Shown in pieces: positions 37,354-46,436 of a DNA stretch of 64,000 bases. The position numbers and the translations under genes were made by a program. A model generated the notes under the pieces. The model was not told the DNA's origin, made no database searches, and saw only the letters and a program-made list of their open reading frames with translations. The first letter of the stretch is position 1. Each line of letters opens with the position of its first letter. Origin of the DNA: Hahella sp. KA22 (lineage in GTDB: Bacteria > Pseudomonadota > Gammaproteobacteria > Pseudomonadales > Oleiphilaceae). Where the stretch lies: NCBI RefSeq assembly GCF_004135205.1, contig NZ_CP035490.1:1488001-1552000 (forward strand). The letters run 5' to 3'.

Positions 37354-40002
37354 ATGAAACCGATGAAAAAGAAGCAGGCGGAGACTAACGGCAAAGCGAA
37401 CGGTAACGGCGCCAAGAAACCCAAGCCGGCACCAGCGAACAATAGCAAACAGACGGAAACCAAAGGGCTTGCCGGTCCGGGGCTTTTTGTCGGATTGAGC
37501 GCAGCCTTGGCGGCGGTTTGCGTCGTCATCACTGCTTTTGTATTAAAAACCACGGTATTGCAGCCTTTGGTGGATGAAGTCAATGCCGCGACCCAGAAGA
37601 GTAATCTGGATGCGGCGGTATCCGTCATTAATAACCGCCTGAAGTTTATCGAAGATCAGGTCGCAGTCTTGGCGGGCAGTGTGGACGCCGCCAGATTTGT
37701 GGATGATCAGGTGCGTGCTCAAGTTACTGGTATCGCCACTAAGACTTTGCCTGCCGCAGTGCGGGCGGTCGCGTTTCAGAAGGGAAGAGGCGTGCGCGAC
37801 ACGGAAGCTCCGGTGCCGGTGAGTTTCGCCAGCCTGGATATGGTGCGTAATGTAGAACAAGGCAAGGCGGTGCGCCTGGAAGCCTTCGTATCTAACGAAA
37901 AATGGTTTATTCAAGTCGTAAAGCCGGTGCAAACAGATTCCAACGTGATTGTGGGCACTGTTTTAGTGATGTTCAGCACGGAGATTCTTGAGCCGACTTG
38001 GCGCCAGACTGGCGGTGGAAAGTATCAGCTGTTGCAGTCCGTTGGCGGACAGCAACGCGTGGTGATAGAACATGGTCAAGGCTCTGGCGACAAGCTTGTG
38101 GGCGGCACGGCGCTGCCGCAATGGCAGGTGGCGTATTACCCTAATGAGTCCGCCCGCTTTTCATATAGCGACCAGATGTTGTGGATCGTCGCGCTCGCTA
38201 TTGCTTTGTTAGCAGCGGGATTGGCGTCCGCGCCGGTGTTTTTGCTGACGAAAAAGGTGCGCAAGGATATTTCCGCGGTCACTGCATTTGGCCAAGCCTG
38301 CATTATGGGAGAAAAGCCGAGTTCGCCTAAGATCACTTTGCTTGCTTTCCACTCTATGGTCGTATTGCTGGACCAGGCGCGTCAGACTGTTGTGAAGCGC
38401 TCAATCCCCACTAAATCCAAAGCCACTGCTGACTCAGGGGCGGAAGCGGCTCCGGCCAAGAAAGCGCCTCAGCCTGCGAAAGAGGAGGCTGCGCCGCTGT
38501 TTCAAAATGATGATGCACTGGATATCAGCATGCTGGGAGAGGACGACGACCTGCTGGGTTTGCACGATGACGAACCTGCCTCCGACTTTGGCGAGGGCGC
38601 GTCAATGGAGGTTAATGAATCCCAGGTTGTGAATGTTTCCGATACCATCTTCCGGGCCTACGATATTCGTGGAGTAGTGGGCGACACCCTGGACGCCAAA
38701 GTGGTGTATGAGATTGGACGAGCGCTGGGCTCTGAAGCGCGTCAGAAAAATGTAACGGACATGTGTCTGGGCTATGACGGCCGTGAATCCAGCCCAGCCC
38801 TGGCGAAGGCGCTGGCGCAAGGGATCATGGCGACCGGCGTTAATGTCATTAATGTGGGGCTGGTGCCCACACCAGTGCTTTATTTTGCTGCGCATCATAC
38901 GCAAACGCTCTCTGGCGCGATGGTGACTGGCAGCCATAATCCCGCTGAATATAATGGCGTTAAGATGATGTTGGCGGGAGATACTCTGGCGCAGGCGGAG
39001 ATCCAGAAACTGCTGCAGCGGATTCGTACGCAGAACTTTATTAAAGGGCAGGGCGAGCTGAGAAATCAGGATATCCGCCAAAATTATATCGACGCCATTG
39101 TTAATGACATTGCTGTCGCGGCGCCGCTTAAAGTGGTGCTGGATGCAGGCAACGGCGTTGCTGGCGATATCGCGCCTAAGCTGATTGAAGAACTGGGCTG
39201 CGAAGTAACGCCACTGTTCTGTGAAGTGGATGGCAACTTCCCGAATCACCATCCAGATCCAGGTAAGCCGGAGAACCTGCAGGCGCTTATCGCCAAGGTG
39301 AAGGAAGTGGGCGCTGATATCGGTGTGGCCTTTGATGGCGATGGCGACCGTATAGGCGTTGTTACTGCGCAAGGTAAGATCATCTGGCCGGATCGTCTGT
39401 TGATGTTGTTCGCCAAGGATGTCGTTTCTCGTAATCCCGGCGCAGATGTTATTTTCGACGTGAAATGCAGCCGCCGACTGAACTCCCTCATTTCCAGTTA
39501 TGGCGGCCGTCCGATCATGTGGCGGACCGGGCACTCGCTGATCAAGGCCAAGATGAAAGAGACGGGCGCACTGCTGGCAGGCGAGATGAGCGGCCATATT
39601 TTCTTCAAGGAGCGCTGGTTCGGTTTTGACGATGGTATATACAGCGCTGCTCGTCTGTTGGAAATTCTTGGTATCGATGAGCGCAACGCAGACGCTGTGT
39701 TTGACGAGTTCCCGGAAGATGTTTCCACGCCGGAAATCAATGTTGCGGTCAGCGACAGCAGCAAGTTTATGGTCATGGAAAAACTCTCTCAAAATGCATC
39801 CTGGGGCGACGGTAACGTATCCAGTATTGATGGCGTGAGAGTTGAGTACGCGGATGGCTGGGGCTTGTGCAGAGCTTCCAATACCACGCCAGTGCTGGTG
39901 CTGCGCTTTGAAGCGGAGAGTCAGGAAGCAATGGCGCGCATTCAAAAGGTTTTCCGCGACCAGTTGTTGGCCGTGGACCCTTCTTTGTCGATTCCTTTTT
40001 AA
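37354..40002 (+). CDS. algC: AlgC phosphomannomutase/phosphoglucomutase with membrane extension
   Basis: An 882-residue protein. The N-terminal part is unlike the enzyme: a Lys/Asn/Pro-rich cytoplasmic tail, two membrane segments (about 48-72 and 270-297) flanking a periplasmic domain of about 195 residues, and an acidic linker (about 355-415). The C-terminal 465 residues are the classical mutase, with the phosphoserine loop MVTGSHNPAEYNG, the metal loop FDGDGDRIG and sugar-binding GEMSGHIFF. It interconverts mannose/glucose 1- and 6-phosphates for exopolysaccharide and LPS. An in-frame ATG at 38605 has GAGGG 7 bases upstream and would give the soluble enzyme alone. Long AlgC forms are known in Pseudomonas. 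Confidence 0.93.
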   Translation: MKPMKKKQAETNGKANGNGAKKPKPAPANNSKQTETKGLAGPGLFVGLSAALAAVCVVITAFVLKTTVLQPLVDEVNAATQKSNLDAAVSVINNRLKFIEDQVAVLAGSVDAARFVDDQVRAQVTGIATKTLPAAVRAVAFQKGRGVRDTEAPVPVSFASLDMVRNVEQGKAVRLEAFVSNEKWFIQVVKPVQTDSNVIVGTVLVMFSTEILEPTWRQTGGGKYQLLQSVGGQQRVVIEHGQGSGDKLVGGTALPQWQVAYYPNESARFSYSDQMLWIVALAIALLAAGLASAPVFLLTKKVRKDISAVTAFGQACIMGEKPSSPKITLLAFHSMVVLLDQARQTVVKRSIPTKSKATADSGAEAAPAKKAPQPAKEEAAPLFQNDDALDISMLGEDDDLLGLHDDEPASDFGEGASMEVNESQVVNVSDTIFRAYDIRGVVGDTLDAKVVYEIGRALGSEARQKNVTDMCLGYDGRESSPALAKALAQGIMATGVNVINVGLVPTPVLYFAAHHTQTLSGAMVTGSHNPAEYNGVKMMLAGDTLAQAEIQKLLQRIRTQNFIKGQGELRNQDIRQNYIDAIVNDIAVAAPLKVVLDAGNGVAGDIAPKLIEELGCEVTPLFCEVDGNFPNHHPDPGKPENLQALIAKVKEVGADIGVAFDGDGDRIGVVTAQGKIIWPDRLLMLFAKDVVSRNPGADVIFDVKCSRRLNSLISSYGGRPIMWRTGHSLIKAKMKETGALLAGEMSGHIFFKERWFGFDDGIYSAARLLEILGIDERNADAVFDEFPEDVSTPEINVAVSDSSKFMVMEKLSQNASWGDGNVSSIDGVRVEYADGWGLCRASNTTPVLVLRFEAESQEAMARIQKVFRDQLLAVDPSLSIPF

Positions 40003-40046
40003 ATCACAGCGGGTCCGGGATTGGGCTCGCTGAAACTGTGCATTGA

Positions 40047-40979
<933 letters not shown>

Positions 40980-41013
40980 TCTGGCGCCTAACCGCAGAAA
41001 AGCCTTCAGGCTG

Positions 41014-41046
41014 AGGCCCGGTTCACACCGGGCCTGTTTGTTTTTG
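41014..41046 (+). terminator. Intrinsic terminator after argB
   Basis: AGGCCCGGT and ACCGGGCCT form a perfect 9-bp stem with a TCAC loop, followed by GTTTGTTTTTG. Confidence 0.88.
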
Positions 41047-41110
41047 CGGACTAGGCTGCTTTAATTAAGTCGCGCGTTGATTAGTAAGCAAATATTCGGA
41101 TGCTGACCTC

Positions 41111-42397
41111 ATGAAGAAATTTATAGTCACTACTTTTTTAGTTGTATTAGGGGCCTATGGGGCGTTCAAAGGATTGGTCTGGTATCAGACGGATCAGGCT
41201 ATCGCCAAATTTAAAGAAGCGACGGCGCTTCATATGGCGGTGGATTACGGCTGGATCAGCTCCAACCTGGAAGGCGAGATTATCATCAAAGACATCAAGC
41301 TTACGCCTTTCCAGTTGCGGGAGACGATTCCCATTCAGGAAATTAGTCTGAAGTTTCCATCAGTATTCGCCATGCTGGATTATTACTCACCGTTAAATCG
41401 GCGTTCTCCGCACAGCCCAAATGCTAGTGCGCCAGATGCTTTTGAAATTACGGTGACTAATGCAAACTTCCCAACGGTTGATACTTGGGAAAACTATAAA
41501 TCTCCGGAAGACGGCTCGCATAATTTCAACGATCTTTTGGCGATCAATTGTGGTGACGTAGAAGAGATTGAGTTTAAAGAGTTAAGAGAGCTGGGTTATG
41601 ACCGTTTAAGAGTCGATGCATCCTGGGGATATCGCAATGAACCAGTATCTGCGAATAGTAGTATTTTCTTTAATATTGATATCCAGGGAATGAATAACAT
41701 TCAAGGACAGATTGACTTCGATGGGGCTTTATCTATGCCTTCTAGTGAAGGCGGTAAATTTCCACGGGTGAAATATCTTTCTTATGTGCATCAGGATGCG
41801 TCTTTCAATAAACGCCTAAGTTCATTTTGTACCCGAAAGACGGGAGACTCTCCAGCGCAATTTATACAAGGTAGCGTTGATAAGACGGTTCAGCGGATGG
41901 CGGAAGCCGGCATTACTTTAAACCAAGACTTGATTGGAGCATACGCTGATTACTTGAAAGACGGCAGGGTGTTTGAGGTTATTGTGAACCCCGTTGATGA
42001 GCTGGACTACAGCTTGCTGGCCTTCATGGACATGAGCTCCATCGTGGATGCGCTGGGGCTGCAACTCCGAATGAATCAGGTCATGATCCCGGATTTAAGC
42101 GCAACTATTGATCAGACCAAGTTGAAGGCGTTTTTGTCGCCGCCGCCTGTGGTAGTGGAGGCTCCCAAACCGCCGCCGCCCAAGGTTGAAAAGGCTTATC
42201 GTCAAGTCGAAGTGGAAGAGCTTGATGCATATGTCGGGTATCCCGTCAGGCTGAAGGAAAATTCCGGTAAGTTAATCGAAGGCAGTATCGAAAAAGTGCT
42301 GGAATACCAGATAGATGTAGCTGTGCCATTGCAGACGGGATCGGTGAGCTTTCATATCAAGAAGCGCGATATTGCAGAGATTAAGGTATATAAATAG
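41111..42397 (+). CDS. Hypothetical exported protein, 428 residues
   Basis: A protein with an uncleaved or signal-like N-terminal hydrophobic segment (about 4-22), then a long beta-rich periplasmic part (WISSNLEGEIIIKDIKLTPFQL, abbreviated: repeats of alternating hydrophobic strands). This resembles AsmA/DUF945-type lipid-facing proteins only in general style. A Pro-rich linker (PPPVVVEAPKPPPPKVEK, about 340-358) leads to a C-terminal domain of about 65 residues that looks like a small beta barrel. The central third (41430-41900) is visibly AT-richer than its neighbours. It sits between argB and argE but shows no link to arginine. I do not recognise a family. Confidence 0.55.
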   Translation: MKKFIVTTFLVVLGAYGAFKGLVWYQTDQAIAKFKEATALHMAVDYGWISSNLEGEIIIKDIKLTPFQLRETIPIQEISLKFPSVFAMLDYYSPLNRRSPHSPNASAPDAFEITVTNANFPTVDTWENYKSPEDGSHNFNDLLAINCGDVEEIEFKELRELGYDRLRVDASWGYRNEPVSANSSIFFNIDIQGMNNIQGQIDFDGALSMPSSEGGKFPRVKYLSYVHQDASFNKRLSSFCTRKTGDSPAQFIQGSVDKTVQRMAEAGITLNQDLIGAYADYLKDGRVFEVIVNPVDELDYSLLAFMDMSSIVDALGLQLRMNQVMIPDLSATIDQTKLKAFLSPPPVVVEAPKPPPPKVEKAYRQVEVEELDAYVGYPVRLKENSGKLIEGSIEKVLEYQIDVAVPLQTGSVSFHIKKRDIAEIKVYK

Positions 42398-42401
42398 CCA
42401 T

Positions 42402-42431
42402 AATGCGGCCGCCTGAAGGGGCCGTTATTAA
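42402..42431 (+). terminator. Weak terminator candidate
   Basis: TAATGCGGCC can pair imperfectly with GGGCCGTTATTA just after the stop. The stem is GC-rich at the loop end, but the trailing T-tract is poor. Confidence 0.35.
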
Positions 42432-42453
42432 CATTCAAGCCTGAGGAGTGCGC

Positions 42454-43599
42454 ATGCCCGAACTGCCTAAGCTGGAAACCATGATTCGCGAGTTAGTCGC
42501 CATTCCATCTGTGAGCAGCACATTGCCGCGATGGGATCAAAGTAACCGCCCTGTGGTGGAGCGATTGGCGCAATGGTGCGAAACCCTGGGGATGGATGTG
42601 GCGGTGTTGCCAGTGAACGAAGCTGGCGATAAATGGAATTTAGTCGCCAAGGCTGGGCAGGGCGAAGGTGGTTTAGTGTTGGCGGGACATACGGATACAG
42701 TGCCCTATGACGACGGCGCCTGGAATAGCGATCCGTTCAAGCTGAGTGAAAGGGACGGCAAGTGGTATGGCTTGGGCGTTTGCGATATGAAAGGCTTTTT
42801 CGCTCTGGCGTTAGCGGCCTTGACGCCAGCCCTGCCATATCTACGCAAGCCGGTGACATTGATCGCTACTGCGGATGAAGAAAGCTCAATGGATGGCGCG
42901 CGCCGGCTCATGCAGACGGCCAAAAATTACGGCGATTATGTGGTCATCGGTGAGCCAACCGGTATGCGGCCCATTCGGCAGCATAAAGGCATTTTGATGG
43001 ACGCCATCAAAGTGGAGGGTCGTTCTGGCCATTCGTCGCAGCCAGCGTTGGGGCGCAACGCGCTGGAGGCGATGACGGATGTGATGATCAGTTTGAGGGA
43101 TCTGCGCACTTCCTGGATAGAGCAATACAGCAATCCTGGCTTTGAGGTCCCTTATCCAACCTTAAATCTGGGATGTATCCATGGCGGCGATAATCCCAAC
43201 CGCATCTGCAAAAGCTGCGAACTGCAATACGACGTGCGCTTGATGCCGGGCATGCCCATGGAGACGGTGCGCGAAAGTATTCGCAGCCGATTACGTGGCA
43301 TCGCGGAAAAGCATGAAGTGGATATTCAGTTACGCCCCCTGTTTGACGGCGTAGACAGTTTCCAGGAGCCTGAAGACAGTCGTTTGGTTCGTATTTGCGA
43401 AGAGCTGACAGGCAAAGCCTCCGGAACCGTAGCGTTTGCGACGGAAGCCCCGTTTTTCAAGCAGTTAGGGGCGGAAACGGTTGTCCTGGGTCCCGGAGAT
43501 ATTGATCAGGCGCACCAGCCTGATGAATACGTGTCTCTGGATCGAATTCCCCCTATGATGAAACTGCTGGAAGAGCTTATACGACGTCTGTGTCTATAG
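42454..43599 (+). CDS. argE: Acetylornithine deacetylase
   Basis: A 381-residue M20 metallopeptidase-family enzyme that releases ornithine from N-acetylornithine. The start ATG (42454) has GAGGAG five bases upstream; the GTG two codons earlier overlaps that site. Metal motifs are LAGHTDTVPYDDG, GVCDMKGFFAL, TADEESSMDGA and EPTGMRP; the dimerisation domain is about 170-290. Substrate choice within M20 rests on length and on its place near argA and argB. Confidence 0.93.
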   Translation: MPELPKLETMIRELVAIPSVSSTLPRWDQSNRPVVERLAQWCETLGMDVAVLPVNEAGDKWNLVAKAGQGEGGLVLAGHTDTVPYDDGAWNSDPFKLSERDGKWYGLGVCDMKGFFALALAALTPALPYLRKPVTLIATADEESSMDGARRLMQTAKNYGDYVVIGEPTGMRPIRQHKGILMDAIKVEGRSGHSSQPALGRNALEAMTDVMISLRDLRTSWIEQYSNPGFEVPYPTLNLGCIHGGDNPNRICKSCELQYDVRLMPGMPMETVRESIRSRLRGIAEKHEVDIQLRPLFDGVDSFQEPEDSRLVRICEELTGKASGTVAFATEAPFFKQLGAETVVLGPGDIDQAHQPDEYVSLDRIPPMMKLLEELIRRLCL

Positions 43600-43757
43600 T
43601 GCTCTGAATAAGTTATTTCCCCGGACTTTTCAAATCTGCAAATTGCCTTATGCTAAGCGGCAGTCGCTCCTGCTGGCGAGTATGTAAGGCTTCAGTATGA
43701 GCGTATGGTTGGATTAACCCCTGGGATACGCCCAGGAAAGAATTGAGACTGGCGACT

Positions 43758-45131
43758 ATGAATGAATTAGATCAGGAAAAACCTCTCTCCCTCGGCGCGC
43801 AACCCGGCGGCGCTGTGCAACGCGATCCAGCGCAGCAGGTTTACTGGTTCCGACATTCATCGCCTTATATCAATGCTTATCGTGGTCGAACCGTCGTTAT
43901 TCTTCTCACTGGCGAAGCGTTGGCGCACGCTGGCATCAACACAATTGTGCAGGATATCTCGCTGCTAAACAGTCTGGGCCTGCGTTTGGTTGTGGCTTTC
44001 GGCGCACGGCCGCAGATCGAGGCCAGGATACAGGAGGCTGATCTACAATCCCGCCACCATCATGGCGTGCGCGTTACTGATGGCGAGGCATTGCCATGCG
44101 TGTGTGAAGCGGTTGGGCGTTTGCGCACGGAGTTGGAGGCCAAGCTGTCCATGGGGCTGGTGAACTCTCCCATGCATGGCGCCGCGTTGCAGGTGATCAG
44201 CGGCAACTTTGTCATCGCTAAACCTGTGGGCGTTGTGGATGGGGTTGATCACTGTCATACGGGGTTTGTGCGTAAAGTCCAGGCGGAGCCCATTCACAAG
44301 CTGTTGGCGATGGGGCAGATTGTCCTGTTGCCTACCTTGGGATATTCGCCGACCGGAGAAGTCTTTAATCTCTCTTGTGAAGATGTAGCGGCTTCCGCAG
44401 CAGTGGCTTTGAAGGCGGATAAGCTGATCGTCTTTGGCCCTAAGCGCGGACTAACTGGGCCGGATGGCGGCGTTCTGCGTGATTTGTCAGTGAATGATGC
44501 ATTGCAGCATTTGCAGAATTTATCCTCCGACACAGAAGAGTATCGGCAACTTTCTTCAGTTTGTCGCGCGCTACAAAACGGCGTGCGGCGAGCGCACCTG
44601 ATCAGCTATGCGGAAGACGGCGCCTTACTGCAAGAGATGTTTACACGTGATGGCGTAGGCAGCTTAATCACCGATGATTCCTATGATGAGATTCGTCCTG
44701 CGACCATTGACGATGTCGGCGGCATATTGGCGTTGATCCGGCCTTTGGAAGAGCAGGGCATATTGGTAAGACGGTCTCGCGAGCTGTTGGAGCAGGAAAT
44801 TGGCAACTTTATCGTTGATGATCGCGACGGCGCTATCATTGGCTGCGCGGCCCTTTATCAGTTTGAAGATGAGCGCTGCGTGGAGCTGGCCTGTGTCGCG
44901 GTCAGAAACAGCTATCGCAAGCAGGGGCGCGGAGATCAACTGCTGGCCTACGCTGAGCGTCGCGCTAAATCCGCCAATATGAGCAAACTCTTTGTTCTGA
45001 CCACGCAAACAGCCCACTGGTTTATCGAACGGGGCTTTCAGTTGGGGCAGGTAGCGGATTTGCCGGTGAAAAAGCAAAGTATGTATAACCTGCAACGCAA
45101 CTCGAAGGTGTTTGTGAAAAATCTGGACTAA
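43758..45131 (+). CDS. argA: N-acetylglutamate synthase
   Basis: A 457-residue enzyme for the first step of arginine synthesis. The amino-acid-kinase domain (about 1-285) has the start WFRHSSPYINAYRGRTVVI, LGLRLVVAFGARPQIE and YSPTGEVFNLSCEDVA. The GNAT acetyltransferase domain (about 295-450) has IRPLEEQGILVRRSRELLEQEI and a CoA loop around RKQGRGDQLL. This two-domain form is the feedback-inhibited classical ArgA. The ATG has a weak ribosome binding site; a TTG at 43743, with AGGAAAG close by, is an alternative start. It follows argE. Confidence 0.94.
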   Translation: MNELDQEKPLSLGAQPGGAVQRDPAQQVYWFRHSSPYINAYRGRTVVILLTGEALAHAGINTIVQDISLLNSLGLRLVVAFGARPQIEARIQEADLQSRHHHGVRVTDGEALPCVCEAVGRLRTELEAKLSMGLVNSPMHGAALQVISGNFVIAKPVGVVDGVDHCHTGFVRKVQAEPIHKLLAMGQIVLLPTLGYSPTGEVFNLSCEDVAASAAVALKADKLIVFGPKRGLTGPDGGVLRDLSVNDALQHLQNLSSDTEEYRQLSSVCRALQNGVRRAHLISYAEDGALLQEMFTRDGVGSLITDDSYDEIRPATIDDVGGILALIRPLEEQGILVRRSRELLEQEIGNFIVDDRDGAIIGCAALYQFEDERCVELACVAVRNSYRKQGRGDQLLAYAERRAKSANMSKLFVLTTQTAHWFIERGFQLGQVADLPVKKQSMYNLQRNSKVFVKNLD

Positions 45132-45145
45132 GCGCTCGCTGTCCT

Positions 45146-46315
45146 CTATTTATCTGTCTCGCTCTCATATGAACTGGCCACGCTTGGCTGCGCCAGTTCA
45201 TTCAGTTTTCTTAATACCTCCATGCGTTCCTCTTTACTCAGGTCCATCAAGGATTCCGACCACTGATAAAATGCATTGAGGTCGCCCAGCTCGCGGATTT
45301 TGTAACGCAACCCTGGCGTCCATTGGTGGTAATTGGCGACAGTCAGTAACTTGGCGTTGTTGATGGGCGCGTTGAACCAGCGTTCATAGCCTGAAGATAT
45401 CTTGCGTTGTTGCGCCAGCTCTGTGTATCGGGTGCGTAATGTCTCAATGATTTCCGTTTTGCGGGCGCGTTTGTTTTCTGCAGAGATATCTTCTTCATAA
45501 AGCGCTTCCAGTTCACCAATAGTTTGCTTCACCAAGGCGACAAACTGTTCCCGACTCTGGGCGCGTTCAGCGTAGCGCGCGTTAATGGCGTCAGCAGAAT
45601 AGGCGCTGAGCAGTGGCGGAGTATTCTGAGAGAGCGCGCCGGAAGTGTATTGGATATATCTCTGCACTCCTTCCTGCTCGACGGCGGTCGCCCAGCTCTC
45701 ATTAAAGGCGGTGTCTCCCTTTATATACAACCTGCGATGCGCCAGTTCATGGAAAAGCAACCCAGCTAAGTCCACTGGGTCATACCATATAAATGTGTTC
45801 AGGACCGGGTCGTCGAACCAGCCCAAGGTTGAGTAAGCCGGGACTCCGCCTACATGAGTGTCGAATGCTTCACTCGCCAATGCTTCCGCGGCCTCATGGG
45901 CGGGCTGCTCGGCAAAGTAACCCTGGTAGGCGACGCAGCCTGCGATGGGATAACACCAGGTTTTACTGCGCATAGAAAACTCAGGCGCGGCAAAAACGTT
46001 CCAAACGACATAGGGGCGCTCAAGATCAGCATATTCGCTATACGCTTCCTCAACAGGCAGGTGTAAGGAGTTGGCGGCGAATTCTCTGACCTGGATGACA
46101 TATTCAAGCCGCTCCCGGAGATTGGCGGGCGTCGCGTCTTCTTGCACGACCTCTTCAATAGGACGCTTTTTCTGCAGAATCTCCCACTGGCCCTGAATCG
46201 CCTGCAGCATAAAGCCCGTAGATTGACAACCTCCCAGAACCAGCAACCCCATTAGTAACAGAGGTAAAAGTTTTATAACTGGAGATAAAGGAAAGGTTTT
46301 TTTTAGTAAAGCCAT
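45146..46315 (-). CDS. Predicted lipoprotein aminopeptidase (Aminop/COG4324 type)
   Basis: A 389-residue protein with a lipoprotein signal (LLVLGGCQS, Cys about residue 30), so it is probably an envelope lipoprotein. The zinc motif HELAH (LLFHELAHRRLYIKG) with a downstream Glu in FNESWATAVEQEG marks a metallopeptidase. AYSTLGWFDDPVLNTFIWYDP is also typical of the family. The family is named predicted aminopeptidase, without a proven substrate. It ends 14 bases from the converging argA stop. Confidence 0.87.
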   Translation of the reverse strand: MALLKKTFPLSPVIKLLPLLLMGLLVLGGCQSTGFMLQAIQGQWEILQKKRPIEEVVQEDATPANLRERLEYVIQVREFAANSLHLPVEEAYSEYADLERPYVVWNVFAAPEFSMRSKTWCYPIAGCVAYQGYFAEQPAHEAAEALASEAFDTHVGGVPAYSTLGWFDDPVLNTFIWYDPVDLAGLLFHELAHRRLYIKGDTAFNESWATAVEQEGVQRYIQYTSGALSQNTPPLLSAYSADAINARYAERAQSREQFVALVKQTIGELEALYEEDISAENKRARKTEIIETLRTRYTELAQQRKISSGYERWFNAPINNAKLLTVANYHQWTPGLRYKIRELGDLNAFYQWSESLMDLSKEERMEVLRKLNELAQPSVASSYESETDK

Positions 46316-46436
46316 CGGCGAACTCTTTCTCCAAAAATTTATTGGCTGTCTATACTGGTAATAGCGCTCTGATGCGGGCGGAGCGATAACGGCGACCGGC
46401 GCCTTCTTAGTTAATTAACTTAACCTATAGAAACCC

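Noticed and set aside
38602-39945. 447-residue open frame opposite algC
   Set aside because: The plus strand carries all AlgC motifs; the antisense frame has no domain or ribosome binding site.
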